A stretch of DNA of 64,000 nt from Ramlibacter sp. (GCA_013815685.1 JACDFR010000003.1:1-64000), one strand, 5' to 3'. Counted from the stretch's first letter, positions 36,065-49,344 are shown. Notes: a model not told the origin generated them from the sequence alone. Numbers and translations: made by a program.

Positions 36065-36825
36065 ATATGCATTTCAGCTTGATTCAGCCGCTGCCCCAGC
36101 GCGAGCGTGAAGCTGCCTACGAGCGCACGCGAGGCGGCGCCTATGACGACCATCAATGGCTGTGGGAGCGCTTCTTTCCGGCACCTCGCGACACGCCACG
36201 TGACTTCTTGTTTCGACGGCTCGATGGCGGGGTTGCTGCACGTTTCTATGCGGTTTCGGCCCGCCCGCCGCGGACCGATGTGCCAGGTTGGGATGTGAAA
36301 GTTACCGGTTACGCGCCACAGTTGAGCGCTGGTGAGCGCCTGCATTTTGACCTGCGCGCCAACCCGGTGACAAGCCATCAGGGTGAGGTACTACTCAACC
36401 CTGACGGTTCGCCGAAACTGCGGATGTCGGGCAAGCGAGCTGGTTCGGCGAAACACAAGGGTGTTCGCCACGATGTAGTGATGAATGCCAAGAAGCGGCT
36501 GCTGGCCGAGCACGGTCTAGCCCGTTGGGGGGACTGGAACGACTTCGACAAACCGCCCCTGTACGAACTGGCTCGCCAAGCCTGCGGCCAATGGCTGATT
36601 GACAGCGGCCCGAAGTTGGGCTTTGCGGTGGACGAGTGCAGCTTACGCGTCGAGGCCTACACGCAGCACCGAGGCAAGAACGAGAAGCTACGCTTCAGCA
36701 GCGTGGACTTCTCGGGGGAGTTGACGGTGCTGGATTCAGGCAAGCTCGGCGAGGCATTGACTCGTGGCATCGGCCATGCCAAAGCCTTCGGCTGCGGTTT
36801 GCTCCTGGTGCGCCGCAAGGAGTAA
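36061..36825 (+). CDS. cas6e: CRISPR endoribonuclease Cas6e (CasE)
   Basis: This 254-residue protein shows the catalytic histidine region AYDDHQWLW (H31) and a C-terminal glycine-rich loop GIGHAKAFGCGLLLVRR. It cleaves each repeat RNA at the base of the hairpin and stays bound to the 3' stem-loop. The predicted pseudo-repeats between cas3 and cas8e keep a hairpin of the same geometry, so they are plausible substrates. The start is GTG at 36061 or ATG at 36067. Confidence 0.95.
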   Translation: MNMHFSLIQPLPQREREAAYERTRGGAYDDHQWLWERFFPAPRDTPRDFLFRRLDGGVAARFYAVSARPPRTDVPGWDVKVTGYAPQLSAGERLHFDLRANPVTSHQGEVLLNPDGSPKLRMSGKRAGSAKHKGVRHDVVMNAKKRLLAEHGLARWGDWNDFDKPPLYELARQACGQWLIDSGPKLGFAVDECSLRVEAYTQHRGKNEKLRFSSVDFSGELTVLDSGKLGEALTRGIGHAKAFGCGLLLVRRKE

Positions 36826-36857
36826 GCTTGCATATACCCTCCACCGGGAGCAACACC

Positions 36858-37184
36858 ATGCACACCATCACCGCCGACGATCTAAACCGTCAGCCGCAGC
36901 AACTGATCGACGACGCGCAGCGCGGCGACTCGGCCATCGTCACCGTGGCCGGGGAGCCGGTATTGCTTGCGCTGCCACTGGGCAAGGGCCTCGATTCGCA
37001 GCCGGTGCTGATGGAACTGGCTGCAACGCTCTTCGACCGCGAACAGATCAGCTTGGGTCTTGCGGCGCGAATTGCCGGCTTGTCCTATAGCGAAATGGTC
37101 GATGAGCTGGGCCGGCGGGACATATCCGTGATTCGACTGGCACCGGGGGAACTGGAGCGCGAGCTTGCGGCCTTTGGCAACTAG
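36858..37184 (+). CDS. UPF0175-type antitoxin-like protein
   Basis: This 108-residue protein has an N-terminal Phd-like segment (TITADDLNRQPQQLIDDAQRG) and a UPF0175 helix-turn-helix-like C-terminal part (LAARIAGLSYSEMVDELGRR). UPF0175 proteins are regularly paired with DUF3368 PIN-domain proteins as presumed toxin-antitoxin modules. The partner follows 60 bp downstream. The start has GGGAG eight bases upstream. It lies between cas6e and cas1 in the same direction as the cas genes. Confidence 0.8.
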   Translation: MHTITADDLNRQPQQLIDDAQRGDSAIVTVAGEPVLLALPLGKGLDSQPVLMELAATLFDREQISLGLAARIAGLSYSEMVDELGRRDISVIRLAPGELERELAAFGN

Positions 37185-37244
37185 GACCCCCCACGGGCTT
37201 CGCCCTGCCCCCGAGGGGCGCAGTCACCTTGGGGCGGCCCAGCG
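37185..37244. repeat. Diverged copy of a GC-rich intergenic repeat
   Basis: The gap between the antitoxin and PIN genes contains CCCCCGAGGGG and CACCTTGGGGCGGCCCAGCGG. Both parts resemble the reverse complement of the 84-bp tandem repeat at 51871-52080, which has CCCCCCGGGGG and GCCTTGGGGCGGCCCGGCGG. The element is thus a dispersed family in this genome. Its presence inside the cas operon suggests local rearrangement after the locus arrived. Confidence 0.55.
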
Positions 37245-37717
37245 GTGACTAGCGTCGTCGTCTGCGATTCGGGCCCGTTGATTGCCCTGGGGCGGCTGGA
37301 CAGGCTGGAGCTGTTGCTCGCGCTGTTCCAGGACGTTCAGGTTCCGCGGGCGGTGTTGGCGGAGTGCGTCCTGCGACCTGAGCTGGCCGACGCGAAACGG
37401 ATTCAGTCTGCCGTCACGACCGGCCTGCTGCGCGTGTGCGAAGCGCAGCCTGTGCGCGTAGACGGGTTGGGCGCAGGCGAGAGCGCGGCGATCGGGCTCG
37501 CGATGGAGATCGGCGCAGGACTGCTGGCGGATGACTTGGCCGCGCGGCACCACGCCCAAGGGCTGGGCCTGACCGTTATCGGCACGATGGGCGTGCTGGT
37601 GCGCGCCAAGCGTAAAGGCCTGGTGCTGGCGGTGCGGCCGCTGATCGAACAGTTGCGCGCCAGCGGGCAAAGATTGAGCCACGCAGCTGTGGCCGAGGCA
37701 CTGTCGGCAGCGGGCGA

Positions 37718-37721
<4 letters not shown>
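37245..37721 (+). CDS. DUF3368-type PIN-domain protein, presumed toxin
   Basis: This 158-residue protein begins VVVCDSGPLIALGRLDRLELL and has GLGAGESAAIGLAMEIGAGLLADD, the acidic pattern of DUF3368 PIN-domain nucleases (D8, E78 and the DD pair). PIN toxins usually cleave RNA. The start is GTG, and the stop overlaps the cas1 ATG by four bases, so translation is tied to the adaptation genes. Substrate and toxicity are not shown by sequence. Confidence 0.8.
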
Positions 37722-38927
<1,206 letters not shown>

Positions 38928-39008
38928 CAACATAGATTCCGCCTGCCAAAATTCGGTGGAAAATTAGGTTGGCAAAAAACCGTTGTGAATCAAGGGGATG
39001 AGAGTAGT
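38928..39008 (+). promoter_or_regulatory. CRISPR leader
   Basis: This AT-richer stretch between cas2 and the first repeat contains an inverted repeat TGCCAA (38944-38949) and TTGGCA (38969-38974). It also holds a near-match to an IHF site (AATCAAGGGGATG). I-E leaders use IHF to direct Cas1-Cas2 to the first repeat and also carry the array promoter, although no clear -35/-10 pair was assigned. The repeat next to it is perfect, as expected at the acquiring end. Confidence 0.75.
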
Positions 39009-41782
39009 GCGTTCCCCACGTGCGTGGGGATGAACCGGCTTCGGCCTTGATTACCCGTCGGCAAGCCGTGCGTTCCCCACGTGCGTGGGGATGAACCGAC
39101 AGACTGCTTATCCTCGCCACCACACATCAGGCGTTCCCCACGTGCGTGGGGATGAACCGTACTCCTTCATCGCCTTTTCGCGCTCTGCGCCGCGTTCCCC
39201 ACGTGCGTGGGGATGAACCGGTCCCAGTGCTCCATTGCCTCGGTTGGGTCAAGCGTTCCCCACGTGCGTGGGGATGAACCGCGCGAATGCGCCTGAGATG
39301 AAGCGCACCTACAGCGTTCCCCACGTGCGTGGGGATGAACCGAGGTGGAGCGCGCCACTATGTCTGCGATGCCGGCGTTCCCCACGTGCGTGGGGATGAA
39401 CCAGCAGCTGGCCGACGACCCCAACAACATCGTGCGCGTTCCCCACGTGCGTGGGGATGAACCGTCATTTGCCATCGTGCTGCTGGCCCCTGAGCTGCGT
39501 TCCCCACGTGCGTGGGGATGAACCGCCACTCGGTGGTCCTACGCAGAAAGATGGGCGGCGTTCCCCACGTGCGTGGGGATGAACCGCAGAAACGTAGGCG
39601 CGCGAGCGTCATGCACCTGCGTTCCCCACGTGCGTGGGGATGAACCGTTCTTTCGCGTCTTCTCGGTGTTATAGGGGTTGCGTTCCCCACGTGCGTGGGG
39701 ATGAACCGGCGGCGCAGGCGGTCACCAGCGCGCACGGCACGCGTTCCCCACGTGCGTGGGGATGAACCGGACAGCCAGCAGGGCAAGGGTGGATCAGAGT
39801 GGCGTTCCCCACGTGCGTGGGGATGAACCGACCCATTTGTAGGTGTCGTTGCTCTCCAGGAAGCGTTCCCCACGTGCGTGGGGATGAACCGCGGCACTTG
39901 ATCAGGTGGCACTGCATCGCCGTGCGTTCCCCACGTGCGTGGGGATGAACCGTTCGGCGTATGGCCGCGCGGGCTGCAAGACATGCGTTCCCCACGTGCG
40001 TGGGGATGAACCGGCCGCGGCGGCGAAATGGGGGCTGCGTGTTGTGCGTTCCCCACGTGCGTGGGGATGAACCGAGCAGAGCGCAGGGCGTTGATGTAGT
40101 TGCCCGGCGTTCCCCACGTGCGTGGGGATGAACCGCGCTCCAGCCGCACAGAGATGATGAGCGCGATGCGTTCCCCACGTGCGTGGGGATGAACCGTATC
40201 AACAGGAGCCACCATGCACCCTTCCTCTGCGTTCCCCACGTGCGTGGGGATGAACCGTTACGGGCCGCGCCGTCGTGCGGGATGAAGTCGCGTTCCCCAC
40301 GTGCGTGGGGATGAACCGCCTACGCCCAGCGCCCGCTGTTCGCAGCCGAAGCGTTCCCCACGTGCGTGGGGATGAACCGAGCCCGTCGCCAAGATGCTCT
40401 ATGCCGAGGAAGCGTTCCCCACGTGCGTGGGGATGAACCGCGGTGCGCCCAGCACGCGCAGGCGGTCGCGCAGCGTTCCCCACGTGCGTGGGGATGAACC
40501 GACGACTTGTGAGAACGGCACCTGCACGACGAGGCGTTCCCCACGTGCGTGGGGATGAACCGACGACTTGTGAGAACGGCACCTGCACGACGAGGCGTTC
40601 CCCACGTGCGTGGGGATGAACCGGACGCTATTGTTTCGGGTGGCGGCATTATCTAGCGTTCCCCACGTGCGTGGGGATGAACCGACCCCGGGACCGCCTT
40701 TACCACCGAAATAGCGGCGTTCCCCACGTGCGTGGGGATGAACCGAACCCGCTCGCTACGATCTGCTCGCACAGGCTGCGTTCCCCACGTGCGTGGGGAT
40801 GAACCGACTTCCCGGTGACCGTTCTTTTCCCAGATCGAGCGTTCCCCACGTGCGTGGGGATGAACCGGTAGCTATTGCACGCTGAACCCGAATGCGCTGG
40901 CGTTCCCCACGTGCGTGGGGATGAACCGCGGTTGACAGCGATGCCGGCGAAGCCGCTGAAGCGTTCCCCACGTGCGTGGGATGAACCGCGGTTTGGCGCT
41001 TCGGCGAGTGCTTCGGAGCTGCGTTCCCCACGTGCGTGGGGATGAACCGCACGCGCAGGTTGTTGACGGCGCCGGTGACGTGCGTTCCCCACGTGCGTGG
41101 GGATGAACCGTGCTATTCCGCTGCGAGTAGTCGCTCAGGGAAGCGTTCCCCACGTGCGTGGGGATGAACCGCCTGATAGCGCTATTCTTTCTGAAATGGT
41201 GAAGCGTTCCCCACGTGCGTGGGGATGAACCGGTAATTCGATATGCCCGCTGCAAATAAATTCAGCGTTCCCCACGTGCGTGGGGATGAACCGTAATTGG
41301 TGCAGTACGCCTGCGCCGCCTGAGGTGCGTTCCCCACGTGCGTGGGGATGAACCTACTCCTTCATCGCCCGCTCGCGCTCGGCGCCCGCGTTCCCCACGT
41401 GCGTGGGGATGAACCGCCGTGACGCGCGCCAGGCGGCGCGGCAGAACAGCGTTCCCCACGTGCGTGGGGATGAACCGCAGGCAATGAGGGCGAGAAAACG
41501 GCTGGAACGGCGTTCCCCACGTGCGTGGGGATGAACCGTGGATCGCAGGCTTTTCGTTCCGCTTCCTGATGCGTTCCCCACGTGCGTGGGGATGAACCGC
41601 TTGTCGCCGGGCAGAGACAACAGATGCCGCGGCGTTCCCCACGTGCGTGGGGATGAACCGCGCTTGGCGCAGTGCGCGCGATGGCGAACGGAGCGTTCCC
41701 CACGTGCGTGGGGATGAACCGAAGAGCTGGCCGAGTTTGCGCGGGTAACGCTGGCATTCCCCACGTGTGTGGGGATGAACCG
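39009..41782 (+). CRISPR. Type I-E CRISPR array, 46 repeats and 45 spacers
   Basis: The 29-bp repeat begins GCGTTCCCCACG and ends CGTGGGGATGAACCG, and can form a seven-pair stem. The period is 61 bp with 32-bp spacers. The repeat at 39375 ends in A instead of G; the repeat at 40961 lacks one G; the spacer at 41294 has 33 bases; and the repeat at 41327 ends in T. The last repeat (41754-41782) has two internal changes, marking the old, distal end. Spacers at 40502 and 40563 are identical. Spacers at 39160 and 41355 are 28/32 identical. Confidence 0.98.
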
Positions 41783-41875
41783 CTGTACGAGTGGCAGATG
41801 CGCGGCTACATGGCGCCCGTGCTGCTCCAGGTGTTGCCGGGCTTTGGGGCCGGCGTAGATACGTAGCGCGGTCAT
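41783..41875 (-). pseudogene. Truncated start of a patatin-like phospholipase gene at the array end
   Basis: On the minus strand an ATG at 41875, four bases beyond the tex stop, opens MTALRIYAGPKARQHLEQHG, a typical N-terminus of bacterial patatin-like proteins. Similarity ends near 41815. The remaining 32 bases next to the last repeat look like one more spacer. The rest of the gene is absent, so arrival or contraction of the CRISPR locus seems to have removed it. The identification rests on about 20 residues. Confidence 0.5.
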
Positions 41876-41878
41876 CGC

Positions 41879-44254
<2,376 letters not shown>

Positions 44255-44331
44255 ATTCGGCGCGATTGCTTACACCTGCCCGCCAGCCGCGCTTCGCACA
44301 ATGCGCTGATTCCCAACCATGGAGACAGAAT

Positions 44332-44877
44332 ATGCGAGCCCGACTTATATTCATTGTGGTCGCCATCCTGCTGGTAGCAGGGTTTGCGGCGCAGAACTGG
44401 CCTGAATTCAATCGCAGCACGCCACTCAGTTTCGGCTTGATCCTGGCAGAGGCCCCGCTGGGCCTGATCCTGCTGGGCTTGCTGGTGCTGACGCTGACGT
44501 TCTTCCTGATCAGCAGCGCGGCCCAGGAGTCGCGGCACCTGTTGGAGCACCGCCGCTACACCAAGGCGCTGGAAGCCCAGCGTGACCTGGCCGACAAGGC
44601 TGAGGCGTCCCGCTTCACCGACCTGCGCCAGCACATCGACACGAACCTGCGCGACAATCGCCAGCGCGACGGCATCACCTCGACCGACTTCGAAAAGTCG
44701 ATGCTGCAGAGCCAGCGCGACCTGCGCAGCCAGCTCGAACAGATGAACCAGACGCTGGCCACCCGGATGGGAGAGCTGGAGAGCCGTATCGATTCCCGCC
44801 TCGAGCGCGCCGGTCCGGTGGACGTGTCGCACCGCCCCGTTGTCGACGTACCGCCGCGCGACCGCGTGAAGGTGTAA
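44332..44877 (+). CDS. LapA-like membrane protein with coiled-coil tail
   Basis: This 181-residue protein has two N-terminal hydrophobic segments (residues 4-22 and 36-62) like DUF1049/LapA proteins, then a charged, probably coiled-coil region up to residue 165. Family members help organise lipopolysaccharide assembly or the inner membrane; a role here is not shown. The ATG has GGAGACAG upstream. It is divergent from tex. Confidence 0.65.
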   Translation: MRARLIFIVVAILLVAGFAAQNWPEFNRSTPLSFGLILAEAPLGLILLGLLVLTLTFFLISSAAQESRHLLEHRRYTKALEAQRDLADKAEASRFTDLRQHIDTNLRDNRQRDGITSTDFEKSMLQSQRDLRSQLEQMNQTLATRMGELESRIDSRLERAGPVDVSHRPVVDVPPRDRVKV

Positions 44878-44927
44878 GAAGCGCCGGGTCGACGCGATCA
44901 AGAGGCATCTCTTCGAAGGAGCGCCTT

Positions 44928-45653
44928 ATGCGGTTTCCATCTTCCACCATTGCTGCCTGCGCCGTCCTGGTTGCCGGCGGCGCGCACGCTTCCATTGCCG
45001 CGTGCAGGGCCGAGTCGCCTGCGGCGCTGACGCCGGTGATCGAGCTGTACACCTCCGAGGGCTGCAGCTCGTGTCCGCCGGCCGACCGCTGGCTGTCCGG
45101 CCTCAAGGGCACGGCGGCGGGCGGTGGCGCCGTGGTTCAGGCTTTCCACGTGGGCTACTGGGACTACATCGGCTGGATCGACCGCTTCGCCAGCCCGGCG
45201 CACACCTCTCGCCAGCGGACGGTAGCGGCTCAGAACGGGAAGCCCGGCATCTACACGCCGCAGCTGGTTCGAAACGGCCAGGACTGGCGCGATTATTCGC
45301 GTGCCCTGGATCGAGGCGAGTCCGCACGCGCGCGCATCACGCTTGAGAAAAACACCGACGACTCGTTCGAGGCGCGGGTGACCCCGGCCGAGGGCGTGTC
45401 TGCCTGGGGCGCGTACTGGACCGTCACGGAGCACGGCCACAGCAGCAAGGTCAAGGCCGGCGAAAACGCCGGAGAGTTCCTCCAGCACGATTTCGTCGTG
45501 CGTCAGTACGTGCCCGTGGGTGAATACCGCGGGTCCTCGAAGCTCACCTTGCGTGCGGTGCCCCGGCAACCGGCTCATCCGCGGCAAGTCAACCTGGTGG
45601 TGTTCGATCCCAAGTCGGGCAAGCCGCTGCAGGCGCTGAGCCTGGGCTGCTGA
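44928..45653 (+). CDS. DUF1223-family exported thioredoxin-like protein
   Basis: This 241-residue protein has a signal peptide (residues 1-22) followed by the family signature VIELYTSEGCSSCPPADRWL with a CSSC redox motif, and AFHVGYWDYIGWIDRFASP. DUF1223 proteins have a thioredoxin-like fold and lie in the periplasm; their substrate is unknown. GAAGGAG precedes the ATG. Confidence 0.85.
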   Translation: MRFPSSTIAACAVLVAGGAHASIAACRAESPAALTPVIELYTSEGCSSCPPADRWLSGLKGTAAGGGAVVQAFHVGYWDYIGWIDRFASPAHTSRQRTVAAQNGKPGIYTPQLVRNGQDWRDYSRALDRGESARARITLEKNTDDSFEARVTPAEGVSAWGAYWTVTEHGHSSKVKAGENAGEFLQHDFVVRQYVPVGEYRGSSKLTLRAVPRQPAHPRQVNLVVFDPKSGKPLQALSLGC

Positions 45654-45689
45654 ATACCCGACCGCTGGAGCGGCCTTACACTGCCGCGC

Positions 45690-46184
45690 ATGCCCTTGCG
45701 CCGCGCATTGCGTCTCGTTTTCACGCCGCTGATCGCGCTCGTTTTGCTGTTCGAGGAGTGGGGTTGGGAGCCGCTCTCGGCCCTGGTAGCGCGGCTCGCT
45801 CGCCTGCCGTTCGTGGCTTGGCTGGAACGTCACATCGCGAGCCTTCCTCCATGGGCCGCCGCGGCGGTCTTCACCGCACCTGCGCTGGGTTTGCTGCCGG
45901 TCAAGTTCCTGGCGCTGTTCCTGATCGGCAAGGGCTACGCGCTGCTGGGCGTCGGTGTACTGCTCGCGGCCAAGCTCCTGGGAACCGCGCTGCTGGCGCG
46001 CCTGTTCACGTTGACCCAGCCCGCGTTGATGCGGCTGGCCTGGTTCGCCCGCTGGTACCCGCGCTGGAAAACCTGGAAGGACGGCGTCTTTGCCCGGGTT
46101 CGGGCATCGGCCCTCTGGCGGGCGGCGGCAGGCAGGAAAGCCCGGGTGCGGGCCTGGTGGCAGGCTTTTCGCCGGAGCATCTAG
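45690..46184 (+). CDS. Small membrane protein of unknown function
   Basis: This 164-residue protein has three hydrophobic segments (about residues 8-21, 53-74 and 82-105) and an arginine- and tryptophan-rich cytoplasmic C-terminus. I recognise no family. It lies 36 bp after the DUF1223 gene, and its end overlaps the convergent ogt gene by four bases. Confidence 0.65.
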   Translation: MPLRRALRLVFTPLIALVLLFEEWGWEPLSALVARLARLPFVAWLERHIASLPPWAAAAVFTAPALGLLPVKFLALFLIGKGYALLGVGVLLAAKLLGTALLARLFTLTQPALMRLAWFARWYPRWKTWKDGVFARVRASALWRAAAGRKARVRAWWQAFRRSI

Positions 46185-46729
46185 TCGAACAAGCCCGGCT
46201 CAGGGCCCAGTTGGGCCTTCTCGATCTGCAGCATGCGCAGCTTGGTCGCCACGCCGCCCTCTGCGGAGAAGCCGCCGGCGCCTTGGCCCGCCGCCAGCAC
46301 CCGATGGCAGGGCACCACCGGCGCGAATGGGTTGTGCCCCAACGCTTGGCCCACGGCACGCGCCGCGCCGGGCTCGCCCAGGCGCGCCGCCACTTCGCCA
46401 TAGGTCAAGGTGCGGCCCGGCGGGATGGCGCGGGTGACCTCATAGACGCGCTGGTCGAATTGCGGCACGTCGCTCATGTCGAGCGCAACGTCAAGCAAGG
46501 GATCCGGCTCGCCCGCCAGCAGGGCCTGGACGCGCGCGATGACCTCTTGCACTTCCGGCGGGGCGCTGGTCTCCGCTGCGCCCGGAAACCGCCGGCGCAT
46601 GCAGGCACGGGTCGCTTGCGCGTCGGCCAAGGGCAGCTGCACGCCCAGCAATCCGCGCTCGGCCCAGGCAATGCCACAGGTGCCGATGGCGGTGTCGAAA
46701 ACGCAATACTGCGTCACCGGGGCGCCCAC
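46181..46729 (-). CDS. ogt: Methylated-DNA--protein-cysteine S-methyltransferase
   Basis: This 182-residue protein contains the active-site motif VVPCHRVLA and the preceding helix-turn-helix region RTLTYGEVAARLGEPGAARAVGQAL. It removes methyl groups from O6-methylguanine by transferring them to its own cysteine. The start is GTG at 46729, two bases after the upstream gene, so cotranscription with the GST gene is likely. Confidence 0.93.
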   Translation of the reverse strand: MGAPVTQYCVFDTAIGTCGIAWAERGLLGVQLPLADAQATRACMRRRFPGAAETSAPPEVQEVIARVQALLAGEPDPLLDVALDMSDVPQFDQRVYEVTRAIPPGRTLTYGEVAARLGEPGAARAVGQALGHNPFAPVVPCHRVLAAGQGAGGFSAEGGVATKLRMLQIEKAQLGPEPGLFD

Positions 46730-46731
46730 GA

Positions 46732-47685
46732 TCAGGTGCCGTCGGCCTTGCGCAGCACGTAGCCGGTGCGCGGAAAGTGCACATGAAGGGTCCCGCCGCG
46801 CGGGTCTTCGCGGCGCAGCGAATAATGGGTGCGCGTTGCGGCGATCAGTACCCCTTCGGTGGCTTCCGGCCCGAAACTTTCCGCCGTGATCGATACGGCG
46901 CTGCCCAGGGCAATGCCGTGGTCATCCTGGAACGCGCTGTCGATCAGCAGGTTCTGGCCGGGCGGCATGGGCTCTGCCGCCTTGGCGACGGTCAGCGCGT
47001 CGACAGCGCTCAACTTGACCATTGCGCCGTGGCCAAGGGCCGCCATCCTGTCCATCCACTCGCCCACTGCAGGGGTCGCGTTCAGGATGTCGGCGAGCAG
47101 GGGGACCTGGGCACGTGTGTACCAGAGCGCGTGATACGCCGCGAAGTCGGCCAGGCAGGGATCCATGCCGAACAGGAAGTCGTGCTCCTCGGCCATGTGG
47201 GCGATGCGCCTGAGGTACGAACGATACGCCGACGTGGCGTCGCCCGGGCGCAGCCGTACCAGGTTGCCGCTCATCGCCTTGCGATCTTCCCCGAATACCT
47301 TCACCGCCCCGGGCGGCGCCTCGGCGAACACATGGGCCACGCCTTTGGGCTGGAGGTTGTAGGCCATGGCGGCCCAGAAAAGCGTGCTGTCGGCCCATTG
47401 GGCGAAGATGCGGCACACGCCCTTGAGATGCGGCGGATACAGCGTGGGCTCGGGCTGCACATGTTCCAGCACGTCGCAGATGAGGGCGCTGTCGCAGTAG
47501 ATGTCGGCACCGGCTTGCAGGACGGGGGCCTTGCGATAGCCGCCCGTCAGGGCCACCAGGTCGGGCTTGGGCATGACGGCAGGCATCGCGACCGACTTCC
47601 ACGTCAGCTTCTTGTAACCCAGCGCGAGGCGGATCTTTTCGGAAAACGGCGAGCTGGGGTAGTGATGCAGGATCAGGTCGGGCAT
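46732..47685 (-). CDS. Glutathione S-transferase family protein with a C-terminal extension
   Basis: The N-terminal 80 residues form a thioredoxin-like GST domain (LILHHYPSSPFSEKIRLALG, YCDSALICDVLE), followed by the helical GST domain. The protein is 317 residues long, some 90 more than typical, with an extra beta-rich tail. A substrate cannot be assigned. It sits between ogt and the AidB-type gene on the minus strand. Confidence 0.85.
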   Translation of the reverse strand: MPDLILHHYPSSPFSEKIRLALGYKKLTWKSVAMPAVMPKPDLVALTGGYRKAPVLQAGADIYCDSALICDVLEHVQPEPTLYPPHLKGVCRIFAQWADSTLFWAAMAYNLQPKGVAHVFAEAPPGAVKVFGEDRKAMSGNLVRLRPGDATSAYRSYLRRIAHMAEEHDFLFGMDPCLADFAAYHALWYTRAQVPLLADILNATPAVGEWMDRMAALGHGAMVKLSAVDALTVAKAAEPMPPGQNLLIDSAFQDDHGIALGSAVSITAESFGPEATEGVLIAATRTHYSLRREDPRGGTLHVHFPRTGYVLRKADGT

Positions 47686-47700
47686 GGTGTTCCTTGTGGC

Positions 47701-49344
47701 TCAGCGCGGCATCGCGCGCATGAGGATGCTGTCGAAGTCGGTGGCGGCGCCCAGCGTGCCGAATGCCTGTCCCCAGTTGCCCGCGAGGCGGGAATCGCAG
47801 AAGGCGGCGAAGACGGCAGCCGGGGCGCTTTGGCAAAGCAATGCGGCTTGGACGGCCAGGGCCACATCCTGGGCGAGCCGCCGCGCCTCGACCTCGCTGC
47901 ACATTTCTTCCACGCGCACCGCAAGCGCGGCAATTAGCCGGTCGAGGGCGGGATGCGCTCCTCGGGCAGGCGCGAGTTCATGGGCCAGTGCCGCGGCGGC
48001 GTCGGCCTTGCGCAGCGCCCGCAGCAAGTCCAGCGCCATGATGTTGCCAGCGCCCTCCCAGATCGAATTGAGCGGCATCTCGCGGTAGATGCGCGCCATG
48101 ACGCCCTGTCCGCCCTCCTCCACATAGCCATTGCCGCCCAGGCATTCCATGGCTTCCTGCGCAAAGGCGGCGCCGCGCTTGCAGATCCAGAATTTGGCGA
48201 TCGGCGTCAGCAGACGCGCCATCGCCGCCTCGTGCGCATCACCGGCGCGGTCGAATGCACGCGCCAGCCGAATCGCAAGCGCCGTGGCCGCTTCGGACTC
48301 CAGCGCCAGATCGGCCAGCACATTGCGCATCAGGGGCTGCCCGATCAGGCGCTTGCCGAAAGCCTGCCTCTGCGCCGCGTGATCAAGCGCGATCGACAGG
48401 GCCTGCCGCATCAGGCCGCTGGTGCCGAGCGCGCAGTCCAGCCGCGTCATGGTGCCCATCTCGAGGATCTGCGCAATGCCACGGCCCTCCTCGCCCACCA
48501 GCCAGGCGCCGGCCTGGTGAAACTCGACTTCGGAACTCGCGTTGGCCTTGTTGCCGAGCTTGTCCTTCAGGCGCTGGATGCGGATGGCATTGATCGAGCC
48601 GTCCGGCAGGACACGGGGCAGGAAGAAGCAGGTCAGGCCTGCCGGGGCCTGGGCGAGGACAAGAAAGCCGTCGCACATCGGCGCCGAGAAGAACCACTTG
48701 TGGCCGATGATCCGGTAGCGCCGTCCCCAGCCGTCTTCACCGTCGGCGACCGCCTGGGTCGTGTTGGCCCGGACGTCCGAGCCGCCCTGCTTCTCGGTCA
48801 TCCCCATGCCCATGGTCAAGCCGGTCTTGTCGCTCCACAGCCCGATCGCGGCGTCGTAATTGCGGCCGGCGAGCTTTGGCCCCCAGTCCCGGTAGATGGC
48901 TTCATTGCCCTTCAGCGCGGGGATCACTGCGTAGGTCATCGAGATCGGGCACAGCACCGACGGTTCGAGTTCGGTAAAGAGCATGAAGGCGGCGGCGCGC
49001 CGCAGGTGGGGCGACGGCCCTGCCTGCGTCCACGGCGAGCCGTGCAGCCCGGCTTGCGTGGCGGCGGCCAGCAGGGCGTGATAGCTGGGATGGAACTCGA
49101 CCCGATCGATCCGCCGGCCGAACCGGTCGTGGCTGTGCAGCTGGGGCGAATGCGTGTTGGCAAGCCGTGCATGGACTTGCATGTCGGCGCGGCCCAGCGC
49201 GCCGCCGAGCACGGACAGCTCCGCTGTATCGAGCCCCGGCGCATGGAGCCGGAGCGCATCGCGCAAGCCGCGGTTGCCCTCGAACAGGTTGTAGTTCACC
49301 AGCGGGTCGGGCTGGTTCTGCACCTCGTGGGTCAGGTCAAGCAC
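47701..49344 (-). CDS. AidB-type acyl-CoA dehydrogenase
   Basis: This protein of about 547 residues begins VLDLTHEVQNQPDPLVNYNL, the hallmark of AidB-like members, and carries the acyl-CoA dehydrogenase patterns MTEKQGGSDVRANTT and RIYREMPLNSIWEGAGNIMA. AidB protects DNA from alkylation and binds flavin; ogt two genes downstream supports a link to alkylation repair, as an inference. The GTG at 49344 follows GAGGA by six bases and is preferred to an ATG 60 bases upstream inside the desaturase gene. Confidence 0.88.
   Translation of the reverse strand: MLDLTHEVQNQPDPLVNYNLFEGNRGLRDALRLHAPGLDTAELSVLGGALGRADMQVHARLANTHSPQLHSHDRFGRRIDRVEFHPSYHALLAAATQAGLHGSPWTQAGPSPHLRRAAAFMLFTELEPSVLCPISMTYAVIPALKGNEAIYRDWGPKLAGRNYDAAIGLWSDKTGLTMGMGMTEKQGGSDVRANTTQAVADGEDGWGRRYRIIGHKWFFSAPMCDGFLVLAQAPAGLTCFFLPRVLPDGSINAIRIQRLKDKLGNKANASSEVEFHQAGAWLVGEEGRGIAQILEMGTMTRLDCALGTSGLMRQALSIALDHAAQRQAFGKRLIGQPLMRNVLADLALESEAATALAIRLARAFDRAGDAHEAAMARLLTPIAKFWICKRGAAFAQEAMECLGGNGYVEEGGQGVMARIYREMPLNSIWEGAGNIMALDLLRALRKADAAAALAHELAPARGAHPALDRLIAALAVRVEEMCSEVEARRLAQDVALAVQAALLCQSAPAAVFAAFCDSRLAGNWGQAFGTLGAATDFDSILMRAMPR

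Noticed and set aside
39127..41875. Long reading frames on the minus strand across the CRISPR array with repeating FIPTHVGNA and VHPHARGER
   Set aside because: They are translations of the regularly spaced repeats and spacers; the 61-bp period and repeat content explain them.
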